DNA from: Coriobacteriia bacterium | GTDB lineage: Bacteria; Actinomycetota; Coriobacteriia; Coriobacteriales; Eggerthellaceae | NCBI GenBank assembly: GCA_030537355.1 | Contig: JAUNNF010000008.1 | Span: forward strand, 1 to 64,000 | Reading direction: 5' to 3' | Length of the DNA stretch: 64,000 nucleotides | In this document: piece by piece, positions 25,571 to 35,602 of the stretch | Layout: every line of letters begins with the position of its first letter | How positions within the stretch are numbered: position 1 is the stretch's first letter | Position numbers and translations under genes: made by a program | Notes under the pieces: generated by a model | The model's input: the letters and a program-made list of their open reading frames with translations, nothing else | Told to the model about the DNA's origin: nothing | Databases searched by the model: none

Positions 25571-26819
25571 TACTGCTCGCTCCTTTACTTTTTAACTGAC
25601 TTTGATATTCATCTTTATTGTAAGTATACATGTAAATACCTGTATTGTAAGTATCAACCAGCTCTAGTGTCACACCAGCTGAAGTAGTAAATGTTATATT
25701 TTGTGGACTTGTGGTTACGAGCCTCTCAGTTGGCTTTAGTTTTAATGTGCCAGTCTGTCCACTTGATAATTGCTGAGATTTCATTGGTTTATTTGATGTT
25801 GCATCATAAACCTCAATATAGGCTGAAGCGCCATCTTTAACTTTATAGTTTACGTCTAACTCATTTGGAGCTGTAAGCACTTCCTGCTCTTTTTCTTTTT
25901 CTTTAGCTGTATCTTTATCGGTCTGATCTGGATCAGTAAGCCCTGTTACCTGGATATTTGAAACATCAGTTTTTGCATTTTCTTGAGCTCTGCCCATAAA
26001 GAACAAAAATAGAATGAGAATAATTACAAGAATTGTAACCGCAGCAATAATAATTGGAAGTTTAATATTCTGTGGTTGTATACCAGACTTGCCAGCATTG
26101 TACACGTTCATAAACTGAAAACCATTGCTAGATCCGCTATCTTGATACTGAGAGCGCCCAATTTGTTCTCTATGTTTTAGAGGACTCTCCGTTGTTTGAC
26201 GTCTTGCCTGCAAACGGGCTCTGGCATTATCGTAATCATTATCGTCTCCAAAAGTATTACGACCTCGTCTAATTTCTTGTTCGTTGTCATATTCTCTGCG
26301 AGCCCGAGGTGTATTATTGTACTTTCTATCAAATGAATGAATTTCCCTATTAGAAATACCTGTATTAGTACGGCGAGGACTTTGTCTATCCGCACTTCTC
26401 TGACTATCTTCAATTTGCTGACGAGGAGTCCTAAATCTTGATTTAACAATGTTTGACTGAGGAACGCGTTTTTTATTCTCATCGGTAATCTTCTGTCTAT
26501 TCTTGCGCTCTTTACCGATGCGATACGAATATTCAGAATCTAGAAACATATTAGTAATTTTATTCGCGTTTAATCCAAGCATTCTTGCGTAAGACTTAAT
26601 CATATTGCGCGAATATCCTTGAGGAGGAATTTGCGAAAAATCGCCTTCTTCTATAGCAACAACAATGTCTTCTCTGACATGCAAGTTTCGAGCTACATCG
26701 TATGTAGACATGCCCTGTTGTGTCCTAGCATCGCGCAAGATATCGCCATAGTTTTGAACAGAACTTTCCGTTTCTCTTTTCCGTCTGATTCTTATATTTC
26801 TGTGATCTCTTGCGCTCAT
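25554..26819 (-). CDS. rodZ: RodZ-like cell-shape protein (HTH, one membrane helix, outer beta domain)
   Basis: 421 residues. A cytoplasmic helix-turn-helix of the RodZ type is near residues 22-88 (GDILRDARTQQGMSTYDVA). A long Arg/Asn/Asp-rich disordered linker runs to about 240, one membrane helix is near 258-281, and an extracellular beta domain is near 325-405. RodZ links MreB filaments to the wall machinery; no mreB is in the window. The linker is unusually long. The gene starts one base after the PTS gene stops, and its end overlaps yajQ. Confidence 0.82.
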   Translation of the reverse strand: MSARDHRNIRIRRKRETESSVQNYGDILRDARTQQGMSTYDVARNLHVREDIVVAIEEGDFSQIPPQGYSRNMIKSYARMLGLNANKITNMFLDSEYSYRIGKERKNRQKITDENKKRVPQSNIVKSRFRTPRQQIEDSQRSADRQSPRRTNTGISNREIHSFDRKYNNTPRARREYDNEQEIRRGRNTFGDDNDYDNARARLQARRQTTESPLKHREQIGRSQYQDSGSSNGFQFMNVYNAGKSGIQPQNIKLPIIIAAVTILVIILILFLFFMGRAQENAKTDVSNIQVTGLTDPDQTDKDTAKEKEKEQEVLTAPNELDVNYKVKDGASAYIEVYDATSNKPMKSQQLSSGQTGTLKLKPTERLVTTSPQNITFTTSAGVTLELVDTYNTGIYMYTYNKDEYQSQLKSKGASSNGKRQ

Positions 26820-28922
26820 TTATCCAATAACATTAATAATTGCATCTTTTGCTTTCACGTCTTCACCAGCTTTTAGGATATCAACACTTTGCATATTGTT
26901 TGTGTTAACAACAGTAACAAATACTGGAATCTTATATCCTTCTTTGTCAAGTAATGGAAAATCAACTTCAGCTATAGCTTGTCCTGCTTTAACCTCACTG
27001 CCCTGTTTTGTAATAATCTTAAAACCTTTTCCATGCAAGTTAACTGTATCTACACCAACATGAACAAGAACGCCCACGCCATTATCACCCATAATTGTAT
27101 ATGCATGTAAATCAACAGCAATAGCAGTTAATTTTCCATCTATAGGAGATAAAATTTGAGCCTTTTGTTTATCAGGAACAATAGCCATACCATCGCCCAA
27201 TGCCTTCATGGCAAAAACCTTATCTCCGCTTTCTTTAAGTGTAATACCTTTTCCAGAAATAGGAGCATTCAAGTTAATACTAAATGTTTCTTCAGCTTCT
27301 TTATTTGCTAGCTTAGCTTGTTCTTCTTCAGTGTATTGGAAAATATCTTCTACGCCATATAAGCCTAACAAACCAGCAGCATTAAATGCACGCATCTTAG
27401 CTTTTTGTTGTGGTGTTCTATAATCAAGCGCAATAACTAAGCCAGCTGCAACAATAAATGCGACAGCGATAGAAATTGCATATACCCAAACCTGATTAAA
27501 AACAGGAATAGTTAATAATGAAGTAAACGCAAAGGCTGTAGTTGTAACTCCTGGAGCAGCGCTTGATGGAAACAGAAAGCCAAGTACAGCAATAGTTACG
27601 CCACCTGCTAAACAACCAGGAATCATCCTCTTATAAATCTTTTTGTAACGCAAGTGAATACCATATAAAGAAGGTTCAGACACACCTCCTAAGAAACCTG
27701 CGGCAAGCGCACCACCTGATACACCAAGCATTTCAACATCTCTTTCACGAAGAGCATGATATAAAACACCAAACGTAGCACCAAAGCAGGCAAAGTTCCA
27801 ACAACCCATTGGACCTTGAATAAAGTCATATCCTAAAGTATCAATATTAACAAGCATCAATGCATTTAATGGCCAATGTAGGCCTAGTGGTACTAGGAAC
27901 GGATACAACAGTGGAATTGCAATTGCAAATATAAATGGCGCGTTATTGTTTAGCCAAGCCAGGCCTATACCTAAGTATGAACCTGCCGTAACACCAATAG
28001 GTCCTATAACAAATGCTGTAAAAGGAACCATTATCAACATTGCTAAGAACGGTACAAAAACAAGCTGTACTGTAGGAGGGATAATCTTCTTTAATCCTTT
28101 ATATAGTAGCGCTAAGCAGCCACTCATAAGCAATGGTACAAAAACATTACCTTTGTAGTTGAACAAAATCATTGGTAAATTAAATACTTGCGTAACATAT
28201 GTTGTACCATCTTTACCTAAGGTTGCGTCAGTAAAAGTATTAAGGGCACCTAGAGCAGCTTCCTTACCAGGTCCTGTGGCTGAAAATACATTAGAATACA
28301 TTTCTGGAGACATTAATGCTAAAAACTGTGGCGTAAATAACGCTAACATACAAACAGCTCCTACCCAAGGATCAACTTTGAGTTTCTTGCATGCGTTATA
28401 TGCAATCATAACTGGTAGGAAGTAAAATACAGCTTGTGCTATTGCATTTAAAAACAATGTCGAAGGAGTATCTGAAGCATCTTTAATTACTCCGAAAGTA
28501 ATGAGCAAGTTAATTATTGCAATAATTAATGATGCGCCAAGCAATACACCAATAATTGGTCTAAACGAATCTGACAGAAATTCAAAAAAGCTATCAACAA
28601 ATTTGTTTTTGCCTTTAATTTTGTCGCGTTCTTTCGCTTTCACATCATCATTTGATGCTATAGAAGAAGATTTTTTACCAAGCAATGCGTTTACGTCTTC
28701 GTAAACATCAGCAACTCCACCACCAATAACAATTTGGTATGATGTGTCTCCTTGAGGAACTACACCCATAACTCCTTTTGTGGAGTCGAGTTTTTTACCA
28801 TCAACAATACTAGCATCTTTTAGCGTAAATCTAAGGCGCGTTGCGCAGTGTGTGAGCATGTCAACATTCTCTTTGCCACCAACTCCCGCAAGAATTGCTT
28901 CAGCTAATTTAGAATCTGCCAT
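26820..28922 (-). CDS. PTS beta-glucoside/sucrose/trehalose-type permease, EIIBCA
   Basis: Sugar phosphotransferase permease that imports and phosphorylates a sugar. 700 residues in B-C-A order: a IIB domain (residues 1-85) with the phosphocysteine in THCATRLRF near 26; a IIC membrane domain (about 110-470) of ten or so helices; and a IIA domain (about 550-700) with the phosphohistidine in VLVHVGVDTVNLHGKGF near 620. The substrate cannot be read off. No hydrolase or antiterminator gene is adjacent. It has its own -10 element and ribosome site (AAGGAGG) and lies between ftsK and rodZ, splitting a run of housekeeping genes. Confidence 0.93.
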   Translation of the reverse strand: MADSKLAEAILAGVGGKENVDMLTHCATRLRFTLKDASIVDGKKLDSTKGVMGVVPQGDTSYQIVIGGGVADVYEDVNALLGKKSSSIASNDDVKAKERDKIKGKNKFVDSFFEFLSDSFRPIIGVLLGASLIIAIINLLITFGVIKDASDTPSTLFLNAIAQAVFYFLPVMIAYNACKKLKVDPWVGAVCMLALFTPQFLALMSPEMYSNVFSATGPGKEAALGALNTFTDATLGKDGTTYVTQVFNLPMILFNYKGNVFVPLLMSGCLALLYKGLKKIIPPTVQLVFVPFLAMLIMVPFTAFVIGPIGVTAGSYLGIGLAWLNNNAPFIFAIAIPLLYPFLVPLGLHWPLNALMLVNIDTLGYDFIQGPMGCWNFACFGATFGVLYHALRERDVEMLGVSGGALAAGFLGGVSEPSLYGIHLRYKKIYKRMIPGCLAGGVTIAVLGFLFPSSAAPGVTTTAFAFTSLLTIPVFNQVWVYAISIAVAFIVAAGLVIALDYRTPQQKAKMRAFNAAGLLGLYGVEDIFQYTEEEQAKLANKEAEETFSINLNAPISGKGITLKESGDKVFAMKALGDGMAIVPDKQKAQILSPIDGKLTAIAVDLHAYTIMGDNGVGVLVHVGVDTVNLHGKGFKIITKQGSEVKAGQAIAEVDFPLLDKEGYKIPVFVTVVNTNNMQSVDILKAGEDVKAKDAIINVIG

Positions 28923-28948
28923 TTCGACCTCCTTAAAACACCATTGCG

Positions 28949-28954
28949 ATTATA
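28949..28954 (-). promoter_or_regulatory. -10 element ahead of the PTS gene
   Basis: TATAAT on the - strand in the 40-base gap after ftsK, 27 bases before the start codon. The -35 would lie inside the end of ftsK and is not clear. No antiterminator stem-loop is evident in this short leader. Confidence 0.4.
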
Positions 28955-28962
28955 TCATAAAG

Positions 28963-31206
28963 CTACTCATCAGATTCATAGTCATTTAAAGCTTTAATGC
29001 CATCAAGTTCACTATGATCTACCAAAACTTCTCTTGGTTTAGAGCCATTCTGGGGCCCAACAATACCCTTTTCTTCTAACATATCCATAATGCGTCCAGC
29101 ACGCGCATATCCAATTTTAAAACGTCGTTGTAAGCTTGAAGTTGAACCATGTTGAGCTGACACAACCATATCAGCAGCTTCCCAAAGTAGAGCATCGTCA
29201 TCGCCAACTGTTCCTGATGCGGAAGCGTCGCTAACATTAATTACATTTGTTTTTAATATATCATTATGATAGTCTGGTTCGCCTTGTTTCTTTAAGTGCT
29301 CTACTACAGTTTTTATCTCATCTTCAGAAACATAGCAACCTTGGACACGCAAAGGTTTAGAAAATTCTGGTTTTGAAAATAACAAATCGCCAAGACCAAT
29401 CAAGCTCTCAGCTCCGCCAGTATCAAGTATTACTCGCGAGTCTATACCGCTTGCTACGTTAAAAGCAATTCTATTAGTAATATTAGCCTTAATAAGTCCT
29501 GTTACAACATTAGTTGATGGACGCTGAGTGGCTACAATCAAATGAATGCCTGCAGCTCTAGCTAATTGAGCAATACGAGAAATTGAAAACTCAACTTCTT
29601 TGCCCATAGCCATCATCAAATCAGCAAGCTCGTCAATAATAATTACGATATATGGAAGTTCTTCCATATCGTCAGACTTTTGAGCTTTAGCATTATAACC
29701 ACCAATATTTCTAACTCCATTTTCTGAGAAGATACGCAACCTATTTTCCATCTCAGCAACACCCCAAGATAGCGCACTTGCAGCCTCTTTAGGTTCTGTG
29801 ACAACAGGAACGTAGAGATGAGGGATTCCATTATATGGAGTAAACTCTACCCTCTTAGGATCTATTAAGATAAGTCGAACTTCAGATGGTGTAGCTCTCA
29901 TAAGTATGGACATTATCATAGAATTGATTGACACTGATTTACCAGAACCAGTAGTACCACCAATAAGCAGGTGAGGCATACGAGAAAGATCAGACAATAT
30001 TGCTTTGCCTTCAACGTCTTTACCGATAGCCAATTGCAATGGTCCACTCTTAGCCTTAGACAACACTTCAGAGAGTATTACTGTTTGTCTAGTTGAGTTT
30101 GGAATTTCAATACCAACATATGTAGTACCTGGTATTGGAGCAAAAACTCTAACCCCTGGAGCTGCCAGGGCAAGTGCAATATCATCGTTTAAGGCAGTAA
30201 TTCTGCTAACACGAATTCCTGCTGGCAAGTCAACTTTAAATAATGTTACTGTAGGACCAGGAACCCAGCCTACTACTTTTGCAGATATTCCGAACTCTCC
30301 TAAAGTTTCTTGTAATTTAGAAGCAGTACCTTTAAGTTCGGAATTTGACTGTTCAACAACATCTACAGATGAGTCTAATACATCCATACTAGGTAACTCA
30401 AAACCTTCTTGAGGTTTAGGCTGAGCAACAGCAGGCTTTTTCAAGACTTGAGTTTTCTTTGGTTCTGCTTTAGGTTTAGGAGGCTCTTCTTGAACTAATT
30501 TACGAGTCTCATTTTGATTAGGTTCAAACTCAATTTCATCTTCAACATCAGCAATTGCTTTAGTTTCAATAGATGCTTGTTTGTCTTTCTTCTTAAATAA
30601 TTTAATTTTTGGCCTATCTTCGAGAGTTTGTTGTGCACGTTCAATATCATCTCTACGTTGTTTTAACCTAGCAACAATTTTTGTAATTGAAAGCCCTATA
30701 ACGATAAGACCAGTAACTATCAATCCTACCATCAAAATTGCAGTAACAACAGGGCCTAATAGTGTAACGCCAATCCAAGCGATTGCGGCGCCTATCACTC
30801 CCCCAAAATTGACTATACTCTCAATTTGAAATAAATCTTGTTGACGTTCTGCCACAACAGCTGGACTTGTCAAACTAATTAAAGTTAGTATGGCAATAAA
30901 TATAATAGAGAGCCCAATACTTACTCTAACAGTAACCTTCTGTCTTGCCATATGCATAAAAAACGAAACACCAATGCCTGCCAAAACAAGAGGAAAAACA
31001 TAAATTCCAATACCAAAAACGTACTTTAATGCATTAACTAAAAACGAGGTCACAGGAGCATTTGTAGGTATTAGAGATACAGCAAGAAGGGCAACGCCAA
31101 GTACAATAAAAACAACACCTATGATGTCATTTTTAGCTTTATTGTCAATAATACCCTGTGCTTTTTGCTCTTCTAACTTTTTTCTTTTTTGTTTGCCTTC
31201 AGCCAA
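28963..31206 (-). CDS. ftsK: DNA translocase FtsK/SpoIIIE
   Basis: Septal DNA pump that clears chromosome ends at division. 747 residues: four N-terminal membrane helices (about 25-185), a charged Lys/Pro/Glu linker, then the RecA-like motor with Walker A GGTTGSGKS near 415 and Walker B VIIIDELADLMM near 520. A C-terminal winged-helix gamma domain follows (SLQRRFKIGYARAGRIMDML near 695-714). Its start codon directly abuts the rnj stop with no gap. Confidence 0.97.
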   Translation of the reverse strand: MAEGKQKRKKLEEQKAQGIIDNKAKNDIIGVVFIVLGVALLAVSLIPTNAPVTSFLVNALKYVFGIGIYVFPLVLAGIGVSFFMHMARQKVTVRVSIGLSIIFIAILTLISLTSPAVVAERQQDLFQIESIVNFGGVIGAAIAWIGVTLLGPVVTAILMVGLIVTGLIVIGLSITKIVARLKQRRDDIERAQQTLEDRPKIKLFKKKDKQASIETKAIADVEDEIEFEPNQNETRKLVQEEPPKPKAEPKKTQVLKKPAVAQPKPQEGFELPSMDVLDSSVDVVEQSNSELKGTASKLQETLGEFGISAKVVGWVPGPTVTLFKVDLPAGIRVSRITALNDDIALALAAPGVRVFAPIPGTTYVGIEIPNSTRQTVILSEVLSKAKSGPLQLAIGKDVEGKAILSDLSRMPHLLIGGTTGSGKSVSINSMIMSILMRATPSEVRLILIDPKRVEFTPYNGIPHLYVPVVTEPKEAASALSWGVAEMENRLRIFSENGVRNIGGYNAKAQKSDDMEELPYIVIIIDELADLMMAMGKEVEFSISRIAQLARAAGIHLIVATQRPSTNVVTGLIKANITNRIAFNVASGIDSRVILDTGGAESLIGLGDLLFSKPEFSKPLRVQGCYVSEDEIKTVVEHLKKQGEPDYHNDILKTNVINVSDASASGTVGDDDALLWEAADMVVSAQHGSTSSLQRRFKIGYARAGRIMDMLEEKGIVGPQNGSKPREVLVDHSELDGIKALNDYESDE

Positions 31207-32985
31207 CTAGACCTCCGTCAAATTAACAACAACCATTGGACGCTGATTTGTTCGCTCCCATAAAATTGAAAGCAGAGCATCTTTTGCAACTTTGCGCAAA
31301 TGATTCATGTCAGTACCCTTCTTTAAAGCCTTATTTAGTGCACCAATTACTGTACGTCTAAGATCGTCATGAAGTGAATTTTCATCACCGGAAACACCGA
31401 GAAGCGATACATGAAGAGAACCTATCACCTTGTTACCTTTTATGGCTCCACTGATTACAGCAACTCCACCGTCAGATAATTGACTACGTTGATCTATTAC
31501 ATCCTCTGACGTATCGCCTACGGATAATCCATCAACAAAAACCACACCGCTTTGCACCGGATCGCATCTCTTGACACCAGAAGTAGAAAGCTCAATTACA
31601 TCACCATTATCACAAACAAAAATATTGTTAGCGTCAACTCCAACCTCGTCAGCGAGCCTTGCATGAGCAAGAAGATGCTGAGCCTCGCCATGAACAGGAA
31701 TAAACGCATATGGATCACACATTGCAATCATAATTTTGAGTTCTTCAGATGCACCATGGCCTGAAACATGAACTAACGCTCTTGTTTTATCGTATACATC
31801 AACGCCAATTTTCGATAGATCATTAATAACAGAATCAACAGCTTTTTCATTTCCTGGAACAGGAGTTGCAGACAAAATTACTGTGTCACCTTCATCAATA
31901 GATATAACCTTATGATTGCCACATGCCATACGAGCAAGAGCGCTCAAGGGCTCCCCTTGACTACCAGTACATAAAACTACGACTTCATCAGATGGAATAC
32001 TGCTTAATTCGTAAGCATCAATAATATCATCATCGGATACATGCAAATACCCAAGCTTTCTAGCAATCTCGGTATTTTGAATCATCGAACGGCCTGTTAC
32101 AACGACTTTTCTGCCACATGCAACGGCAGCATCACATACTTGCTGAATGCGATGTATATGACTTGCAAAGGATGCAATAATAACTTTACCAGGTGCACGA
32201 TCAATAATCTGTTCGAGCACGGGCCCTACTACTGCTTCAGATGGAGTAAATTCTTTAATTAACGAATTAGTAGAATCACTCATAAGCACATCTATACCAG
32301 TCTTTGCAAATTTAGATATTAACGAGAAATCAGTAATCTCACCATCGATTGGAGTTGTATCTAGTTTAAAATCTCCAGTATGCAATATATTTCCTGCAGG
32401 TGTTTGAAGATAAATACCAACGCCACCTGGTATTGAATGATTCACAGTAAAAAAGTTTGCCTGAAAACAGCCAATATTTGTAGAATCACCAGAACTTATT
32501 TCATGGAATTGAGCATTTTTTATACCGTGCTCTTCAAATTTAACTTTAATTAATCCTATAGTTAATTTTGTTCCATAAATTGGTACTGTTTTATCTAGAT
32601 CTTTGATTAAATAAGGCAAACATCCAATATGGTCTTCATGTCCATGAGTAATAAGTATTGCTTTTAATTTTGACTGATTGTCTAGAACATATCCATAATC
32701 AGGCAAAATTAAATCAATACCACGCTGAGCATCGTCAGGAAACATGCACCCTGCATCATGCATAATCATGTGTTCACCACATTCAAAAATTGTCATGTTT
32801 TTACCAATAGCATCAACGCCACCGATAGGAATAATTCTGAGCTTAGCGTTTTTGTCTTTCTGTATTGGTTTTCTGACTTTTGCTTTTTGAGGGAGCTGTT
32901 TGTTTTCAGCTCCCTTTGTAAGCTTTGGTCTAACTTTATTTACAGATGCATGTTTATATCTAAAAGTATGCTTTGACTTAGACAT
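31207..32985 (-). CDS. rnj: Ribonuclease J
   Basis: Metallo-beta-lactamase-fold ribonuclease with 5' exonuclease and endonuclease activity. 592 residues with a basic N-terminal extension of about 45 residues. Seen: the zinc motif HGHEDHIG near 113, a second ligand in HTGDFKLD near 200, SHGHASEE-like metal and RNA contacts (HVSGHGASEE) near 402, and the beta-CASP domain. It lies between pnp and ftsK; grouping with pnp makes an RNA-decay cluster. Confidence 0.96.
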   Translation of the reverse strand: MSKSKHTFRYKHASVNKVRPKLTKGAENKQLPQKAKVRKPIQKDKNAKLRIIPIGGVDAIGKNMTIFECGEHMIMHDAGCMFPDDAQRGIDLILPDYGYVLDNQSKLKAILITHGHEDHIGCLPYLIKDLDKTVPIYGTKLTIGLIKVKFEEHGIKNAQFHEISSGDSTNIGCFQANFFTVNHSIPGGVGIYLQTPAGNILHTGDFKLDTTPIDGEITDFSLISKFAKTGIDVLMSDSTNSLIKEFTPSEAVVGPVLEQIIDRAPGKVIIASFASHIHRIQQVCDAAVACGRKVVVTGRSMIQNTEIARKLGYLHVSDDDIIDAYELSSIPSDEVVVLCTGSQGEPLSALARMACGNHKVISIDEGDTVILSATPVPGNEKAVDSVINDLSKIGVDVYDKTRALVHVSGHGASEELKIMIAMCDPYAFIPVHGEAQHLLAHARLADEVGVDANNIFVCDNGDVIELSTSGVKRCDPVQSGVVFVDGLSVGDTSEDVIDQRSQLSDGGVAVISGAIKGNKVIGSLHVSLLGVSGDENSLHDDLRRTVIGALNKALKKGTDMNHLRKVAKDALLSILWERTNQRPMVVVNLTEV

Positions 32986-32987
32986 GC

Positions 32988-35126
32988 CTATCTCCGCTTG
33001 TTAAAACCTTCATAAGGTTTATCTGGCTTCATCTCGCCATCCGGAGCATCTGGTTTGTTAAGTCTATCAAGTGAAATTTTGCCGCTTCTATCAATATCAG
33101 TAATAACAACTTCAACAGAATCACCAATATCAAGCACGTCTTCGACGCTTCTTACTCTTCCATTAGCAATCTTTGAAATATGAAGAAGACCATCTTTAGT
33201 GGCAGTAAGCTTTACAAAAGCACCAAAGTCTTTAATGGCAACAACTTCACCTACAAATTCCTCGCCAACTTCAGGATCATGGATAATGTCATTTATCATA
33301 CGAAGAGCGGCATCACCTGCTCGCTTTGCAGCAGCAGCAATACGTGTTGTGCCGTCTTCTAAAATTTCAATTACAGCTCCAGTTTCCTCCTGGATGCTCT
33401 TAATTACTTTTCCACCTTGTCCAATAACATCCCTAATTTTGTCCGGATGAATCTTGATTGTCTCAATTTTTGGAGCATGATCTTTAAGCTCAGGTCTAAC
33501 CTCTGGAATTGCTTTAAGCATTGCATCAAGTATAAATGCTCTTCCCTCTTTTGCTTGGTCTAGAGCCTCATTTAACAATTCAACACTTAAACCCTTAGCT
33601 TTATTGTCCATCTGAAGTGCAGTGATTCCTTTTTCTGTACCACATACTTTAAAGTCCATATCTCCTAAGAAGTCCTCTAAGCCTTGAATGTCAGAAAGTA
33701 CTACATACTCGTCGCCTTCTTTAATAAGACCCATTGCAATACCAGATACAGGACGTTTGATTGGAACACCTGCATCCATGAGTGCCAGAGTTGAACCACA
33801 GGTAGAAGCCATTGAGCTTGAACCATTGGATTCTAAAACTTCTGATACCACTCTAATTGCATATGGGAATTCTTCCTCACTAGGCAACACTTGAGCAAGT
33901 GCTCTTTCAGCCAAAGCACCATGACCAATTTCACGACGTTTTGGAGAGCCCATACGTCCAACCTCACCTGTACAATATGGTGGGAAATTATAATGATGCA
34001 TGTAACGACGCTCTTTTTCTGGCTCAATACCATCAACGCGTTGAGCCTCTGTGAGCATACCCAATGTGCAAATACTTAATGCTTGGGTTTGTCCACGTTG
34101 GAAAAGACCAGATCCATGTACTCTTGGCAGATAATCGCCAACAATATGCAGCGGGCGAATCTCTTTAATCTCACGTCCATCAATACGCTTTTTAGTTTTA
34201 ATAACCATCTCACGCATTGAATGTTTTTCGAGCAGTTTAAGCTCAGCGGCAATGTCTGCTGCCCACTCAGTTTGTTCTTCTTCTGTAAACTCAGCAGTAA
34301 TTGATGCTTTCAAATCAGAAATTTTAGTTTTACGTGAGTCAATGTCCGCATCGTTAACACAAGCATCCATATCTGATTGATGAGCAGTAACCAACTCAGC
34401 TACTTTTGGATCAGCCTCATGAATCTTATATTCCATTGGAGTTGGATTTACTCTATCGATAAATTTTTGTTGAGCCTCGCAAAATTCACCAATCACCTTT
34501 TGGGCAAAATTAAGAGCTTCAAGCATAACGTCTTCAGATACTTCTTCTGCCCCTGCCTCTACCATTGAAATAAAATCAGCAGTACCTGCTACTGTTAAAT
34601 CAAGGTCAGAATTTTCTAATTCAGCATAAGTAGGATTTACGATAAACTCTTGAGTTTCTTTACTTCTACCAATTCTAACACATGATGCAGGCCCTGCAAA
34701 TGGAGCTCCAGCAACCATGAGTGCCGCACTAGCACCATTAACAGCAACTGTATCTGGTGCGTTGTCTTCATCACATACAAGTGATGTGGCAACAATATGG
34801 ACTTCTTGTTTAAACCCGTCCGGGAAACCAGTTCTAATTGGACGGTCGATTGTACGTGCGATTAAAGTTGCCTTATCAGATGGTTTTGCCTCACGCTTCA
34901 AGTAACCGCCTGGAATTCTGCCCACAGCATACATTTTTTCGATAAAATCTACTGTTAGTGGGAAAAAGTCATAATTCTTTTCTTCTGTTGATACAACTGA
35001 TGTAACTAAAATAGATGTGTCTCCACATGTAGCAAGCACTGCACCCGATGTTTGTTTTGCAAGCTCGCCAGTTTGGTAAGTATAATGCTTACCGTACAAA
35101 TCGAATTCTTCTACAATTTTTTCCAT
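32988..35126 (-). CDS. pnp: Polyribonucleotide nucleotidyltransferase (PNPase)
   Basis: 3'-to-5' phosphorolytic exoribonuclease. 712 residues: two RNase PH domains separated by a helical linker (GRIPGGYLKREAKPSD near 72-87; GTEKGITALQMD near 500), a KH domain near 565-625 (IRDVIGQGGKVIKSIQEETG) and an S1 domain near 635-700. It sits 63 bases after rpsO, the classical rpsO-pnp pair, and two bases before rnj. Confidence 0.97.
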   Translation of the reverse strand: MEKIVEEFDLYGKHYTYQTGELAKQTSGAVLATCGDTSILVTSVVSTEEKNYDFFPLTVDFIEKMYAVGRIPGGYLKREAKPSDKATLIARTIDRPIRTGFPDGFKQEVHIVATSLVCDEDNAPDTVAVNGASAALMVAGAPFAGPASCVRIGRSKETQEFIVNPTYAELENSDLDLTVAGTADFISMVEAGAEEVSEDVMLEALNFAQKVIGEFCEAQQKFIDRVNPTPMEYKIHEADPKVAELVTAHQSDMDACVNDADIDSRKTKISDLKASITAEFTEEEQTEWAADIAAELKLLEKHSMREMVIKTKKRIDGREIKEIRPLHIVGDYLPRVHGSGLFQRGQTQALSICTLGMLTEAQRVDGIEPEKERRYMHHYNFPPYCTGEVGRMGSPKRREIGHGALAERALAQVLPSEEEFPYAIRVVSEVLESNGSSSMASTCGSTLALMDAGVPIKRPVSGIAMGLIKEGDEYVVLSDIQGLEDFLGDMDFKVCGTEKGITALQMDNKAKGLSVELLNEALDQAKEGRAFILDAMLKAIPEVRPELKDHAPKIETIKIHPDKIRDVIGQGGKVIKSIQEETGAVIEILEDGTTRIAAAAKRAGDAALRMINDIIHDPEVGEEFVGEVVAIKDFGAFVKLTATKDGLLHISKIANGRVRSVEDVLDIGDSVEVVITDIDRSGKISLDRLNKPDAPDGEMKPDKPYEGFNKRR

Positions 35127-35189
35127 TAATACCTCGTTTCGTTTCTAGTTCTTTTATTTTACTTCTATTTAGTTGTCAAAATTAAAAAC

Positions 35190-35477
35190 TTAAACGTTAT
35201 CACGTATTTTAAGTTTTTTAATTAATGCACGATACTCATCAATATCACGTGCTTTAATGTAGGAAAGCAGACCGCGTCTTTTACCAATCAACTTCATAAG
35301 TCCTGTACGAGAATGATTGTCTTTTGGATGGTCTTTTAAATGTGTTGTTAAGTTACTAATTCTCTCTGAAAGTATTGCAACTTGAACCTCTGCACTACCA
35401 GAATCTTTTTCTGACTTGCCAAAATCCTTAATTAACTTTTGGCTAGTCTCTTTACTAATACTCAATTTTGATGCCAT
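35190..35477 (-). CDS. rpsO: Ribosomal protein S15
   Basis: Small-subunit ribosomal protein binding 16S rRNA; 95 residues, a few longer than usual at the N-terminus. The core LTTHLKDHPKDNHSRTGLM and KRRGLLSYIK near residues 43-77 is diagnostic. It heads the rpsO-pnp-rnj-ftsK run. A TGTTAAAAT extended -10-like element lies about 75 bases upstream; the leader between could host S15 autoregulation, which is not shown. Confidence 0.97.
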   Translation of the reverse strand: MASKLSISKETSQKLIKDFGKSEKDSGSAEVQVAILSERISNLTTHLKDHPKDNHSRTGLMKLIGKRRGLLSYIKARDIDEYRALIKKLKIRDNV

Positions 35478-35545
35478 AATTTTCTTCCTTTCGTCTAACT
35501 AAGTAATCAACTATTTTGATAACTGAGTACAACCAAGGTGGTATT

Positions 35546-35576
35546 TTAACATAAATTTGTAATTTTGTTGTATAAT
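35546..35576 (+). promoter_or_regulatory. udp promoter
   Basis: TTAACA (35546-35551) and TATAAT (35571-35576), spacer 19, followed 27 bases later by the udp ATG with AAGGAGG ribosome site. The -10 is perfect and the spacer a little long. Confidence 0.5.
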
Positions 35577-35602
35577 AATGAAAATTTTCAAGGAGGTATT
35601 TA

